From an uncultured bacterium (GTDB lineage: Bacteria; Bacteroidota; Bacteroidia; CAILMK01), in NCBI GenBank assembly GCA_903829945.1, contig CAIKRV010000035.1:1-32772 (forward strand): DNA of 32,772 bases, written 5' to 3'. Shown piece by piece: positions 18,341 through 25,292 of this stretch. Made by a program: the position numbers and the translations under genes. Position 1 is the first letter of the stretch, and every line of letters begins with the position of its first letter. A model generated the notes under the pieces. The model worked only from the letters and a program-made list of their open reading frames with translations. It did not search any database and was not told where the DNA came from.

Positions 18341-19981
18341 ATGACGAACAAAATTACTAAAGAGATTAGTCCTAATGAGTTGGAAAACAATGCACAATTA
18401 GCAGAAGTTGAAAAACGACTCAATAAAATAAAAGAAGGTGGCGGCGCTAAAAGTGCCGCCAAACAAAAGGAGAAAGGTAAATTATTAGCGCGTGAGCGAA
18501 TAGCCTACCTATTGGATAAAAATTCTGAATTTCTAGAAATAGGAGCCTTTGCCGGAGATGATATGTACCAAGCGGAAGGTGGTTGTCCTGCAGGTGGTGT
18601 AGTAGCCGGAATTGGAAGGGTCAGCGGTAGATTATGTATGGTCGTGGCAAATGATGCTACCGTAAAAGCAGGAGCATGGTTTCCAATTACAGCTAAGAAG
18701 AATCTGAGAGCACAGGAAATAGCCATGGAAAATAGATTGCCTATTATTTATTTGGTAGATAGTGCAGGTGTTTATCTTCCGATGCAAGATGAAATTTTTC
18801 CGGACAAGGAGCACTTTGGCAGAATGTTTAGAAATAATGCCATCATGTCCTCTGAAGGCATTATTCAAATTGCAGCGGTAATGGGTAGTTGCGTAGCGGG
18901 TGGTGCATATCTTCCAATAATGAGTGACGAGGCATTAATTGTAGATAAAACAGGTTCAATATTTTTGGCCGGGCCTTATCTGGTTAAAGCTGCCATCGGG
19001 GAAGATGTAGATCAGGAAACCTTAGGCGGTGCCACTACGCAGAGTGAAATTTCCGGAGTCATAGATAATAAATTCCCGAATGATGAATCTTGTTTGGATG
19101 CCATCAAAAAAATGATGGATAAAATTGGAGATTTTGAAAAAGCAGGATTTAATCGTGAAACACCATTACTTCCTAAAAAAGATCCAAAAGAAATACTTAG
19201 TATTTTTCCTGCCTTACGTTCCAAACCTTATGATACTTTAGAAATAATTGAACGCTTAGTTGATGATAGCGACTTCCAACAATATAAAGATGGCTATGGA
19301 CAAACTATTTTATGCGGCTATGCCAGAATAGATGGTTGGGCGGTAGGAATTGTTGCAAATAACCGTAAGGTGGTAAAAAGCAAGAAAGGTGAAATGCAAG
19401 TGGGCGGTGTGATTTATTCTGATTCCGCTGATAAAGCTGCACGTTTTATCATGATTTGTAATCAGAAGAAAATTCCGTTGGTTTTTTTACAGGATGTCAC
19501 CGGATTTATGGTGGGCTCACGTTCTGAACAAGGGGGCATTATAAAAGATGGTGCAAAATTGGTTAATGCCGTCGCCAATTCAGTCGTCCCTAAATTTACA
19601 ATTATTACAGGCAATTCATATGGTGCCGGAAACTATGCCATGTGCGGCAAAGCTTATGACCCCAGATTAATTGTAGGATGGCCGGGAGCAAAAATAGCAG
19701 TAATGGGCGGGGAACAAGCCGCAAAAACTTTATTACAAATTCAAGTAGCTACACTTAAAGCTAAAGGCGAAATAATAGACCCTGAAAAGGAAAAAGAATT
19801 ATTAAAAACAATCACGGATAGATACGAACGTCAAACCACTCCATTTTATGCAGCAGCTCGTTTATGGATTGATGCGATCATTGACCCATTAGAAACGCGT
19901 AAATGGATTTCGGTAGGGATAGAAGCAGCTAATCATGCTCCAATTACAAAAAGATTTAATGTTGGGGTTTTGCAAACCTAG
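18341..19981 (+). CDS. Acyl-CoA carboxylase carboxyltransferase (beta) subunit
   Basis: A 546-residue cytoplasmic enzyme subunit that transfers the carboxyl group from carboxybiotin to an acyl-CoA. It has two crotonase-fold halves. The N half includes CPAGGVVAGIGRV (82-94), ANDATVKAGAW (103-113) and VAGGAYLPIMSDE (185-197). The C half includes AGNYAMCGKAYDP and WPGAKIAVMGGEQAA. These motifs, especially the last, resemble methylcrotonyl-CoA carboxylase beta and related acyl-CoA carboxylases more than the acetyl-CoA carboxylase AccD. The substrate cannot be fixed from sequence: propionyl-CoA or methylcrotonyl-CoA are the main candidates. No biotin carboxylase or biotin carrier gene lies nearby, so its partner must be encoded elsewhere. 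The gene is monocistronic, with its own promoter, and converges with nadD (11 bases between stops). Confidence 0.92.
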   Translation: MTNKITKEISPNELENNAQLAEVEKRLNKIKEGGGAKSAAKQKEKGKLLARERIAYLLDKNSEFLEIGAFAGDDMYQAEGGCPAGGVVAGIGRVSGRLCMVVANDATVKAGAWFPITAKKNLRAQEIAMENRLPIIYLVDSAGVYLPMQDEIFPDKEHFGRMFRNNAIMSSEGIIQIAAVMGSCVAGGAYLPIMSDEALIVDKTGSIFLAGPYLVKAAIGEDVDQETLGGATTQSEISGVIDNKFPNDESCLDAIKKMMDKIGDFEKAGFNRETPLLPKKDPKEILSIFPALRSKPYDTLEIIERLVDDSDFQQYKDGYGQTILCGYARIDGWAVGIVANNRKVVKSKKGEMQVGGVIYSDSADKAARFIMICNQKKIPLVFLQDVTGFMVGSRSEQGGIIKDGAKLVNAVANSVVPKFTIITGNSYGAGNYAMCGKAYDPRLIVGWPGAKIAVMGGEQAAKTLLQIQVATLKAKGEIIDPEKEKELLKTITDRYERQTTPFYAAARLWIDAIIDPLETRKWISVGIEAANHAPITKRFNVGVLQT

Positions 19982-19992
19982 TTTAACTTTCG

Positions 19993-20565
19993 CTATTGAA
20001 ATAAATTATTGTCTTTGATATACTGATATACCTTCTGCGGAAGAAGGTATTGGGCATCTTTAAAATCTCTGAGCGTTTTGCGAATAAAGGTAGCCGATAT
20101 TTCCATACACGGTACCTCCTCAAAAAGTGTCACAGTATTTGGGATTGAATTTGGATCTAATGAAAATCCGGGACGAGGATATGCCAAAATTTTACATAAG
20201 GACTGTAATTCTTCATAATTTTTCCATTTAGGCAAGGATGCTAAAGCATCTGCTCCCATGATAAGTGCCCATTGATGATCCGGGAATTGTTGTTTTAATT
20301 CCAGTACGGTATTAATCGTATAAGAAGGCCTGGGCATATTAAACTCAATATCCAATACTTTAAAACGAGGATCATCTTCTATGGCCAATTGAACCAATTC
20401 TAAACGTTGGTATTCATCCAATAAATTCTTTTTATTTTTCAATGGGTTTTGAGGACTGACTACAAACCAAACTTCTTCGAGTTCGGCATAGTCTGCCATG
20501 TACGAAGCAATTATTAAGTGACCAATATGAATGGGATTGAAAGAACCAAAGAAAAGTCCATGCAT
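19993..20565 (-). CDS. nadD: Nicotinate-nucleotide adenylyltransferase
   Basis: NadD adenylylates nicotinate mononucleotide to deamido-NAD in NAD biosynthesis. The 190-residue protein has the nucleotidyltransferase signature GSFNPIHIGH (residues 7-16, with the HxGH pair H13/H16), SPQNPLK (37-43), the GADALASLPKWKNY segment (104-117) and the C-terminal ISATFIRK motif (156-163) that contacts ATP. Length is normal for the family. It is the last gene of a yicC-gmk-nadD operon, starting 16 bases after the gmk stop. This gene order is frequent in Bacteroidota. Confidence 0.96.
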   Translation of the reverse strand: MHGLFFGSFNPIHIGHLIIASYMADYAELEEVWFVVSPQNPLKNKKNLLDEYQRLELVQLAIEDDPRFKVLDIEFNMPRPSYTINTVLELKQQFPDHQWALIMGADALASLPKWKNYEELQSLCKILAYPRPGFSLDPNSIPNTVTLFEEVPCMEISATFIRKTLRDFKDAQYLLPQKVYQYIKDNNLFQ

Positions 20566-20581
20566 AAAATTGCTTTAAGAA

Positions 20582-21160
20582 TTAAATTTTATCGGATAAA
20601 TAATTATCCAAAATCTGCTGTACTTCTGCTTGAGCTGTGGCAAGATCAATATTAAGTACCGTCTTGTCAAATATACCGGACATGCTCAATTCTTCTTCTG
20701 CACGGTGAATTCTTTTTCTGGAGCTTTCCTCATTTTCCGTGGCCCTTAATTTTAATCGCCTTTTTAATGTTTCTACATCCCCGGGATGGATAAAAACAGT
20801 TAAGGCTTGGGGAGCAAATTTTTCTTTAATATTTAAAGCGCCATACACATCAATATCCAACATAGGAACTTTACCGATATTCCAAATACGCTCCATTTCA
20901 CTTTTTAAAGTTCCATACAAAATACCGGCATATACTTCTTCCGTTTCTACAAATTCATCCATTTGCATTTTTTCGCGAAAATCACTTTCCGTAAGGAAAT
21001 AATAATCTTGTCCGTCTATTTCATTGGATCTTTTTGCTCTTGTAGTTGCAGAAATCGAAAAACTCAAAATGGAATTCTTTTCCAACAAATGTTTTGAAAT
21101 GGTTGTTTTACCGGAACCGGAAGGCCCTGCAAGAATAATAATTTTTTTTTCAGGTGTCAT
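20582..21160 (-). CDS. gmk: Guanylate kinase
   Basis: Guanylate kinase phosphorylates GMP to GDP using ATP and is essential for GTP and dGTP supply. The 192-residue protein has the P-loop GPSGSGKT (12-19), the GMP-binding segment SISATTRAKRSNEIDGQDYY (35-54), the lid-side FVETEEVYAGILYGT and the LDIDVYGA strand, where most family members have DVQGA. Its start overlaps the yicC stop by four bases (ATGA), so translation is coupled. Length is normal. Confidence 0.96.
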   Translation of the reverse strand: MTPEKKIIILAGPSGSGKTTISKHLLEKNSILSFSISATTRAKRSNEIDGQDYYFLTESDFREKMQMDEFVETEEVYAGILYGTLKSEMERIWNIGKVPMLDIDVYGALNIKEKFAPQALTVFIHPGDVETLKRRLKLRATENEESSRKRIHRAEEELSMSGIFDKTVLNIDLATAQAEVQQILDNYLSDKI

Positions 21161-22029
21161 ATAATATTGAATACCTGTTCTTTTATTTTCTCCAGTTCTT
21201 CCTTCATAATCACTACCTCTTTTTGCATTTCTGCATCATTACTTTTTGAACCCGTGGTATTGATTTCACGTCCCATTTCTTGCACAACAAAACCTAATTT
21301 TTTACCCGGAGCAACTTCATCCAGCGTATTATAAAATAAATCTATATGGCTTTGTAAACGTACCAATTCTTCGGAGATGTCAAATTTTTCAGCATAATAC
21401 AATAACTCTTGCTCCAATCTATTTTCATCAATATGATCTTCTTCAATAAGTTCTTTAAGTTTATCACGCATACCTTGTTTCACCTTCACCATTCTATCTT
21501 CCTTCCAAGGTTGTAAACGTGCTAAAGCCAACTCAATATTTTTAACGTATTGACGAATTTCTAATTCCAAAGTTGCACCTTCATTTATTCTAAATGTTTC
21601 AAATTGATTTAAGGCTTCTTGTAAAGCTTCATCTACGGCCGACCAATCTTGCAAATCTGGCTCACTCGCCGGCATTTGCAATACATCATTAATGGTAAGT
21701 AAGGAACCTAAGGCATTATCAGCATTTACTCCGGCTTCGCGCGCTGCTTCTTGTACTTCTTTTAAGTATGAAATTAAAAGTGGTTTATTAATGGTGCGCT
21801 TCATTTGAACCCCGTTGGTATATTCGATATCAATGCTCAAATTTACCTTCCCGCGTTGAACACGTTGGCCAATGGCAGATCGTAAACTTATTTCTTTTTC
21901 CGAAAATTGCCTCGGAACGCGGATATTCAGGTCGAGATGCTTGGAGTTAAGAGACTTTATTTCTATACGGATAATTAAATCGCCCGTCTCTTTAACTACA
22001 TTACCAAACCCGGTCATTGATTGTATCAT
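21157..22029 (-). CDS. yicC: YicC/YloC family endoribonuclease
   Basis: A 290-residue protein of the YicC/YloC family, now regarded as endoribonucleases acting in RNA turnover. The N-terminal domain opens with MIQSMTGFGN, typical of the family, followed by EIKSLNSKHLDLNIRVPR. The C-terminal DUF1732 region contains DIDEN-like acidic residues (EEDHIDENRLEQELLYYAEK), GKKLGFVVQEMGREINT and SNDAEMQKEVV, all strongly conserved. It is the first gene of the yicC-gmk-nadD operon. A consensus -7 element lies 16 bases upstream of the ATG. Confidence 0.95.
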   Translation of the reverse strand: MIQSMTGFGNVVKETGDLIIRIEIKSLNSKHLDLNIRVPRQFSEKEISLRSAIGQRVQRGKVNLSIDIEYTNGVQMKRTINKPLLISYLKEVQEAAREAGVNADNALGSLLTINDVLQMPASEPDLQDWSAVDEALQEALNQFETFRINEGATLELEIRQYVKNIELALARLQPWKEDRMVKVKQGMRDKLKELIEEDHIDENRLEQELLYYAEKFDISEELVRLQSHIDLFYNTLDEVAPGKKLGFVVQEMGREINTTGSKSNDAEMQKEVVIMKEELEKIKEQVFNII

Positions 22030-22045
22030 GGGTAAAAATTTAGCG

Positions 22046-22053
22046 CAAATATA
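22046..22053 (-). promoter_or_regulatory. -7 promoter element of the yicC-gmk-nadD operon
   Basis: Read on the minus strand these bases are TATATTTG, an exact TAnnTTTG match, ending 16 bases before the yicC ATG. A leader of about 10-12 bases is expected. No clear -33 element is visible. Confidence 0.5.
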
Positions 22054-22153
22054 AGCACCCTAAGTTGTTTAGTGCTATGAAACTAGATAAAATTGAAGCT
22101 CATTGCAAAGCCACCGGACGGATAACAATTTAAAATTTAATACTTTAAACCTA

Positions 22154-23371
22154 TTAATTGATTTCAAATTTAGGGGCAGCTTTCGGTAAGCTGTCCTTTT
22201 GGGCTTCATGTAAGCGAATTCTAAAGGTAGTTCCTTTACCTATTTCAGAATCCTTCACAAAAATCTCTCCGCTATGATAATTTTCAATTATTCTCTTACA
22301 GAGTGATAAACCCAAGCCCCATCCCCTTTTGCGGGTGGTAAATCCAGGCTCAAAGACCGTCTTAAAATCAGATCGACTTATTCCCTTTCCGGTATCTTTT
22401 ATATCAATTACAATAAAACCTTTGGACCTGCGAATATTAAACTTCAATTCGCCTACGCCGGTCATGGCATCCACTGCGTTTTTAGTAAGGTTTTCTATTA
22501 CCCAATCAAATAAATTTTTATTAATATTGGCGTAAACCTCCGTTTCAGCTTCATTGGCTAAATAAATATTGACTTTTTTTGAAATTCTACGTCGTAAATA
22601 ATCAATACCTTCATTAATGACTTCATTTAAATTATAAGTCGCCAATTCCGGCGTTGAACCGATTTTAGAAAATCTTTCAGTAATAATTTGCAATCGTTGC
22701 AAGTCTTTTTCCAGTTCCCCAATGACCTCCTCTCCTGCCGGCTCATTGGAACTTTTTAAATATTCCACCCATGCCATTAAAGACGATAAGGGCGTGCCTA
22801 TCTGGTGTGCCGTTTCTTTAGCCATACCTACCCAAACTCGATTTTGTTCAAATCTTCTACTACTACTAAACGCCATATAGGATATGGTTAAAAATATGGC
22901 AATCAGTAGCAATTGAATATATGGGTAAAAACGTAATAAGGTAATGACGTCCTTTTCTTCGAAATAAATATACTGATAATCACTAAGTTTTATACCTTTA
23001 TTAAAAAAACGCCACTTTTTAATCAAGCTTTTTAAATAATTTGGGTCTTGTCTTACCTTGGCAGTATCCACATTATTATATAAACTGACGCTGTCATTTT
23101 TATCTGCAACAATTAATGGAATAGTGGTAGAGCGTATCACTTGAAATTGCTTAGTATAATCACCCAGAGAAGGATTATTTAATTGTTCATAAGCATCAGC
23201 CACAACTTTTACTTTCTCTAATTCATCCTTAGATAATTCTTTTACTAAATAATTGGTAAAGAGTAAAAAGAAAATACTAATCAGCAAAGCTCCGCTCAAT
23301 AAAAAGAGGGTCCAACGCCTCCTTTTAGTGGCTGCAAAAGCAATAATATTGGAGCTGAACGGTATTTTCAC
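22154..23371 (-). CDS. Membrane sensor histidine kinase
   Basis: A 405-residue inner-membrane histidine kinase. One transmembrane segment spans about 20-42 and a second about 147-168; they flank an extracytoplasmic sensor region of about 105 residues with no recognisable named domain. No HAMP domain follows. The dimerisation domain has the H-box KETAHQIGTPLSSL with H189 as phosphoacceptor. The ATPase domain has the N-box (ENLTKNAVDAM, 293-303), G1 (DTGKGI, 326-331), the F-box region (FEPGFTT, 340-346) and G2 (GWGLGL, 350-355). The start is GTG at 23371, chosen because it overlaps the upstream HxlR stop as GTGA, giving tight translational coupling. No response regulator is encoded in the window, so the partner is unknown. 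Confidence 0.93.
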   Translation of the reverse strand: MKIPFSSNIIAFAATKRRRWTLFLLSGALLISIFFLLFTNYLVKELSKDELEKVKVVADAYEQLNNPSLGDYTKQFQVIRSTTIPLIVADKNDSVSLYNNVDTAKVRQDPNYLKSLIKKWRFFNKGIKLSDYQYIYFEEKDVITLLRFYPYIQLLLIAIFLTISYMAFSSSRRFEQNRVWVGMAKETAHQIGTPLSSLMAWVEYLKSSNEPAGEEVIGELEKDLQRLQIITERFSKIGSTPELATYNLNEVINEGIDYLRRRISKKVNIYLANEAETEVYANINKNLFDWVIENLTKNAVDAMTGVGELKFNIRRSKGFIVIDIKDTGKGISRSDFKTVFEPGFTTRKRGWGLGLSLCKRIIENYHSGEIFVKDSEIGKGTTFRIRLHEAQKDSLPKAAPKFEIN

Positions 23372-23775
23372 TGACTAACTAAACTATTTTTTGAAGGGTC
23401 GGGTTTATTTATTAAAATCATTTTACCACTCAATTCACCTTTTTGACGTCCCCATTTTGCCATTTCTTCCAACATCGGAATTAAGCTTTTTCCCTCTTCG
23501 CTTAGACAATATTCAACCTTTGGCGGAACTTCAGGATAAACCTTACGGTGAATTATCCCATCCCTTTCCAATTGTTTTAATTGGATAGAAAGCATTTTTT
23601 CAGTAATTTCAGGAATATGCTTTTTTAATTCGCTAAAACGCTTGGTACCATTACGAAGGTACCATAAAACTACAGTTTTCCATTTCCCGCCAATATAGTT
23701 CATGGTGACATCCAAAGCACAATGGAAGATTTGCCCCTCCATTTCGATAACATAATCCTTGCCTTTTATATTCAT
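23368..23775 (-). CDS. HxlR-family winged-helix transcriptional regulator
   Basis: A 135-residue DNA-binding protein of the HxlR (MarR-like) family. It has the family hallmark IGGKWKTVVLWYL (28-40), then RFSELKKHIPEITEKMLS and LKQLERDGIIHRKVYPEVPPKVEYCL, covering the recognition helix and wing. A cysteine (C19) lies ten residues before the GGKW motif, about where redox-sensing members such as YodB carry their reactive cysteine; that it senses thiol stress is inference. The gene overlaps the histidine kinase by four bases and is divergent from the NADPH-binding protein at 23933, which is the likely regulatory target. The 157-base gap between them should hold the operator. Confidence 0.92.
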   Translation of the reverse strand: MNIKGKDYVIEMEGQIFHCALDVTMNYIGGKWKTVVLWYLRNGTKRFSELKKHIPEITEKMLSIQLKQLERDGIIHRKVYPEVPPKVEYCLSEEGKSLIPMLEEMAKWGRQKGELSGKMILINKPDPSKNSLVSQ

Positions 23776-23864
23776 TAAAAAAATATTGAAAAGTTAATAA
23801 TTATAAGTTACTGTATATCAATTATTCTGTCATTTTAATCGGATACTATACTTTTTAACAGCCC

Positions 23865-23895
23865 TTGTAAAAAGTAAATAAACCACCTAGATTTA
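23865..23895 (+). promoter_or_regulatory. Candidate promoter of the NADPH-binding protein gene
   Basis: TTG (23865-23867) is followed, after 20 bases, by TAGATTTA (23888-23895), one mismatch from TAnnTTTG. A leader of about 33 bases precedes the ATG at 23933. The spacing is the expected one for a Bacteroidota primary sigma promoter. The divergent HxlR protein could act here. Confidence 0.4.
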
Positions 23896-23932
23896 CAGCA
23901 AGATTACAAAACTAAATTAAATATCCAATAAA

Positions 23933-24580
23933 ATGAAAATCGGAATACTAGGAACCGGACAAGTAGGTGCCACCTTAGGCACCAAATTGCTTCAATTGGG
24001 ACATGAAGTAAAAATGGGATCCAGAAGCGCTCACAATGAAAAAGCTTTGGCATGGGTAAATTCCAATGGCGCACATGCCAGCAATGGAACCTTTAGTGAT
24101 GCCGCCTCTTTTGGTGAAATTCTTTTAAATTGTACTTCCGGACAGGGAAGTTTGGAGGCACTATCTTTAGCAGATGCAGCCAATATGGAAGGTAAAATCC
24201 TTATTGATGTATCTAATCCCTTGGATTTTTCTAAAGGCATGCCCCCAACAATGAGTATTTGCAATACTGATTCTTTGGGAGAACAAATCCAAAGAACCTA
24301 TCCAAATGTAAAAGTGGTAAAAACGCTCAATACCTTGAATTGTATTCTTATGACTAAACCTGAATCTTTAGGGGCAGGCGATCATGATTTATTTATGAGC
24401 GGCAATGATGCCGGCGCCAAAGCGGTGGTTCGTGAATTATTAAGCTCCTTCGGTTGGAAAAACATTCATGATTTGGGTGATATCAGTACCAGTCGAGGTA
24501 CAGAACAATGGCTACCCTTATGGATTAGGCTCATGGGGTCGCTAGGTACGGTACATTTTAATTTAAAGATAGTAAAATAA
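23933..24580 (+). CDS. NADPH-binding reductase-like protein (F420-dependent NADP oxidoreductase family)
   Basis: A 215-residue cytoplasmic protein with an N-terminal Rossmann fold. GTGQVG (7-12) is the dinucleotide-binding turn, and GSRS (29-32) after the second strand is typical of NADPH preference through the 2'-phosphate. LIDVSNPLDFSKGMPP and VKVVKTLNTLNC match proteins of the NADP oxidoreductase, coenzyme F420-dependent family (PF03807) found in organisms without F420. The true substrate is unknown; reductases of quinones, flavins or electrophiles are possible. Genes of this type are often found beside HxlR or other stress regulators, and an HxlR gene is divergent here. The gene ends before a strong hairpin at 24639. 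Confidence 0.87.
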   Translation: MKIGILGTGQVGATLGTKLLQLGHEVKMGSRSAHNEKALAWVNSNGAHASNGTFSDAASFGEILLNCTSGQGSLEALSLADAANMEGKILIDVSNPLDFSKGMPPTMSICNTDSLGEQIQRTYPNVKVVKTLNTLNCILMTKPESLGAGDHDLFMSGNDAGAKAVVRELLSSFGWKNIHDLGDISTSRGTEQWLPLWIRLMGSLGTVHFNLKIVK

Positions 24581-24638
24581 GGATTCTATACAGTGGCATT
24601 TTAAAATGAATGCCTACTGAAATCTAATATTCAGTCAA

Positions 24639-24676
24639 GCAAAGCCTATTTCATTAAAAAATGGAATAGGCTTTGC
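24639..24676. terminator. Strong intergenic hairpin, possible terminator
   Basis: Arms 24639-24654 and 24661-24676 pair over 16 positions with a single G-U wobble on the plus strand, around the loop TAAAAA. No T-run follows on either strand, so simple intrinsic termination is doubtful. It lies between the reductase-like gene and the TonB-C gene and ends 27 bases before the latter's -7 element. Confidence 0.45.
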
Positions 24677-24703
24677 AATAGTCTTACAAACGTAGCAAAA
24701 TAT

Positions 24704-24711
24704 TATATTTG
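24704..24711 (+). promoter_or_regulatory. -7 promoter element of the TonB-C protein gene
   Basis: TATATTTG is an exact TAnnTTTG match, 17 bases before the ATG at 24729. A leader of about 12 bases is expected. The upstream -33 position has no good match. Confidence 0.5.
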
Positions 24712-24728
24712 CCACAGAATCAAATTTT

Positions 24729-25208
24729 ATGAAAAAAATTATATATTTAGGATTAGGACTGAGTCTGAGTTTATTTTCCTATACAAGCGTACAAGCCCAA
24801 GCCAAGGACACGTCCAAAACAAAGGTGGTAAAAAAGGAAAACTCCAATGAGCTCTTGTATTATACAGAGACCATGCCTCAATATCCGGGAGGCAATGATG
24901 CCATGAAGAAATTTATCCGAGAAAATTTAAAATACCCACAAGAAGCTTTGGACAAAAAAGTTAAAGGAGCAGTTTTTGTGGAAGTGAATGTAGAAAAAGA
25001 CGGCTCTCTATCTGATATTAGTGTGGTATTTGGTATTGGAAGTGGCTGCAATGAGGAAGCCATTCGCATTGCCAAGGCCATGCCTAAATGGAAACCGGGT
25101 TTAAAAAATGGAATGCCGGCGCGTGTGTTGATGCGCTTTCCGGTGATGTTTGAATTGCCGGGCGAAAAATCAATGTATCAAAATCAAGGTGATATGAAGA
25201 AGAAATAA
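24729..25208 (+). CDS. Secreted TonB C-terminal domain protein
   Basis: A 159-residue exported protein. Residues 1-23 are a signal peptide ending VQAQA. A short charged linker (25-40) leads to a TonB C-terminal domain (about 50-143): MPQYPGGNDAMKKFI, LKYPQEALDKKVKG, VFVEVNVEKDG, then KWKPGLKNGMPARVLMRFPV. True energy-transducing TonB proteins keep an uncleaved N-terminal anchor and a long proline-rich region; here both are missing, so the protein is probably a free periplasmic TonB-C domain. Such small proteins are widespread in Bacteroidota and their role is not established. No ExbB/ExbD or TonB-dependent receptor gene is present nearby. It is monocistronic, between its own promoter and a terminator at 25238. 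Confidence 0.88.
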   Translation: MKKIIYLGLGLSLSLFSYTSVQAQAKDTSKTKVVKKENSNELLYYTETMPQYPGGNDAMKKFIRENLKYPQEALDKKVKGAVFVEVNVEKDGSLSDISVVFGIGSGCNEEAIRIAKAMPKWKPGLKNGMPARVLMRFPVMFELPGEKSMYQNQGDMKKK

Positions 25209-25237
25209 CTGATAAAAGCAGTTTAAATCTAAATTAA

Positions 25238-25279
25238 AAAATAATAGCCCCAACATTAAAATGTTGGGGCTATTATTTT
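25238..25279. terminator. Bidirectional terminator between convergent genes
   Basis: A perfect 19-base-pair stem with a four-base loop (TAAA, 25257-25260) and a core of GCCCCAACAT. T-rich sequence follows on both strands. It serves the TonB-C gene (stop 25208, plus) and the beta-helix protein gene (stop 25293, minus). Confidence 0.88.
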
Positions 25280-25292
25280 ATTTCAATGCCAG

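Noticed and set aside
22077-22133. An 18-codon plus-strand frame starting with MKLDKIEAHCKATG in the gap between yicC and the kinase gene
   Set aside because: It is too short to judge, has no clear promoter, and lies in a gap already explained by the yicC promoter and the kinase 3' end.
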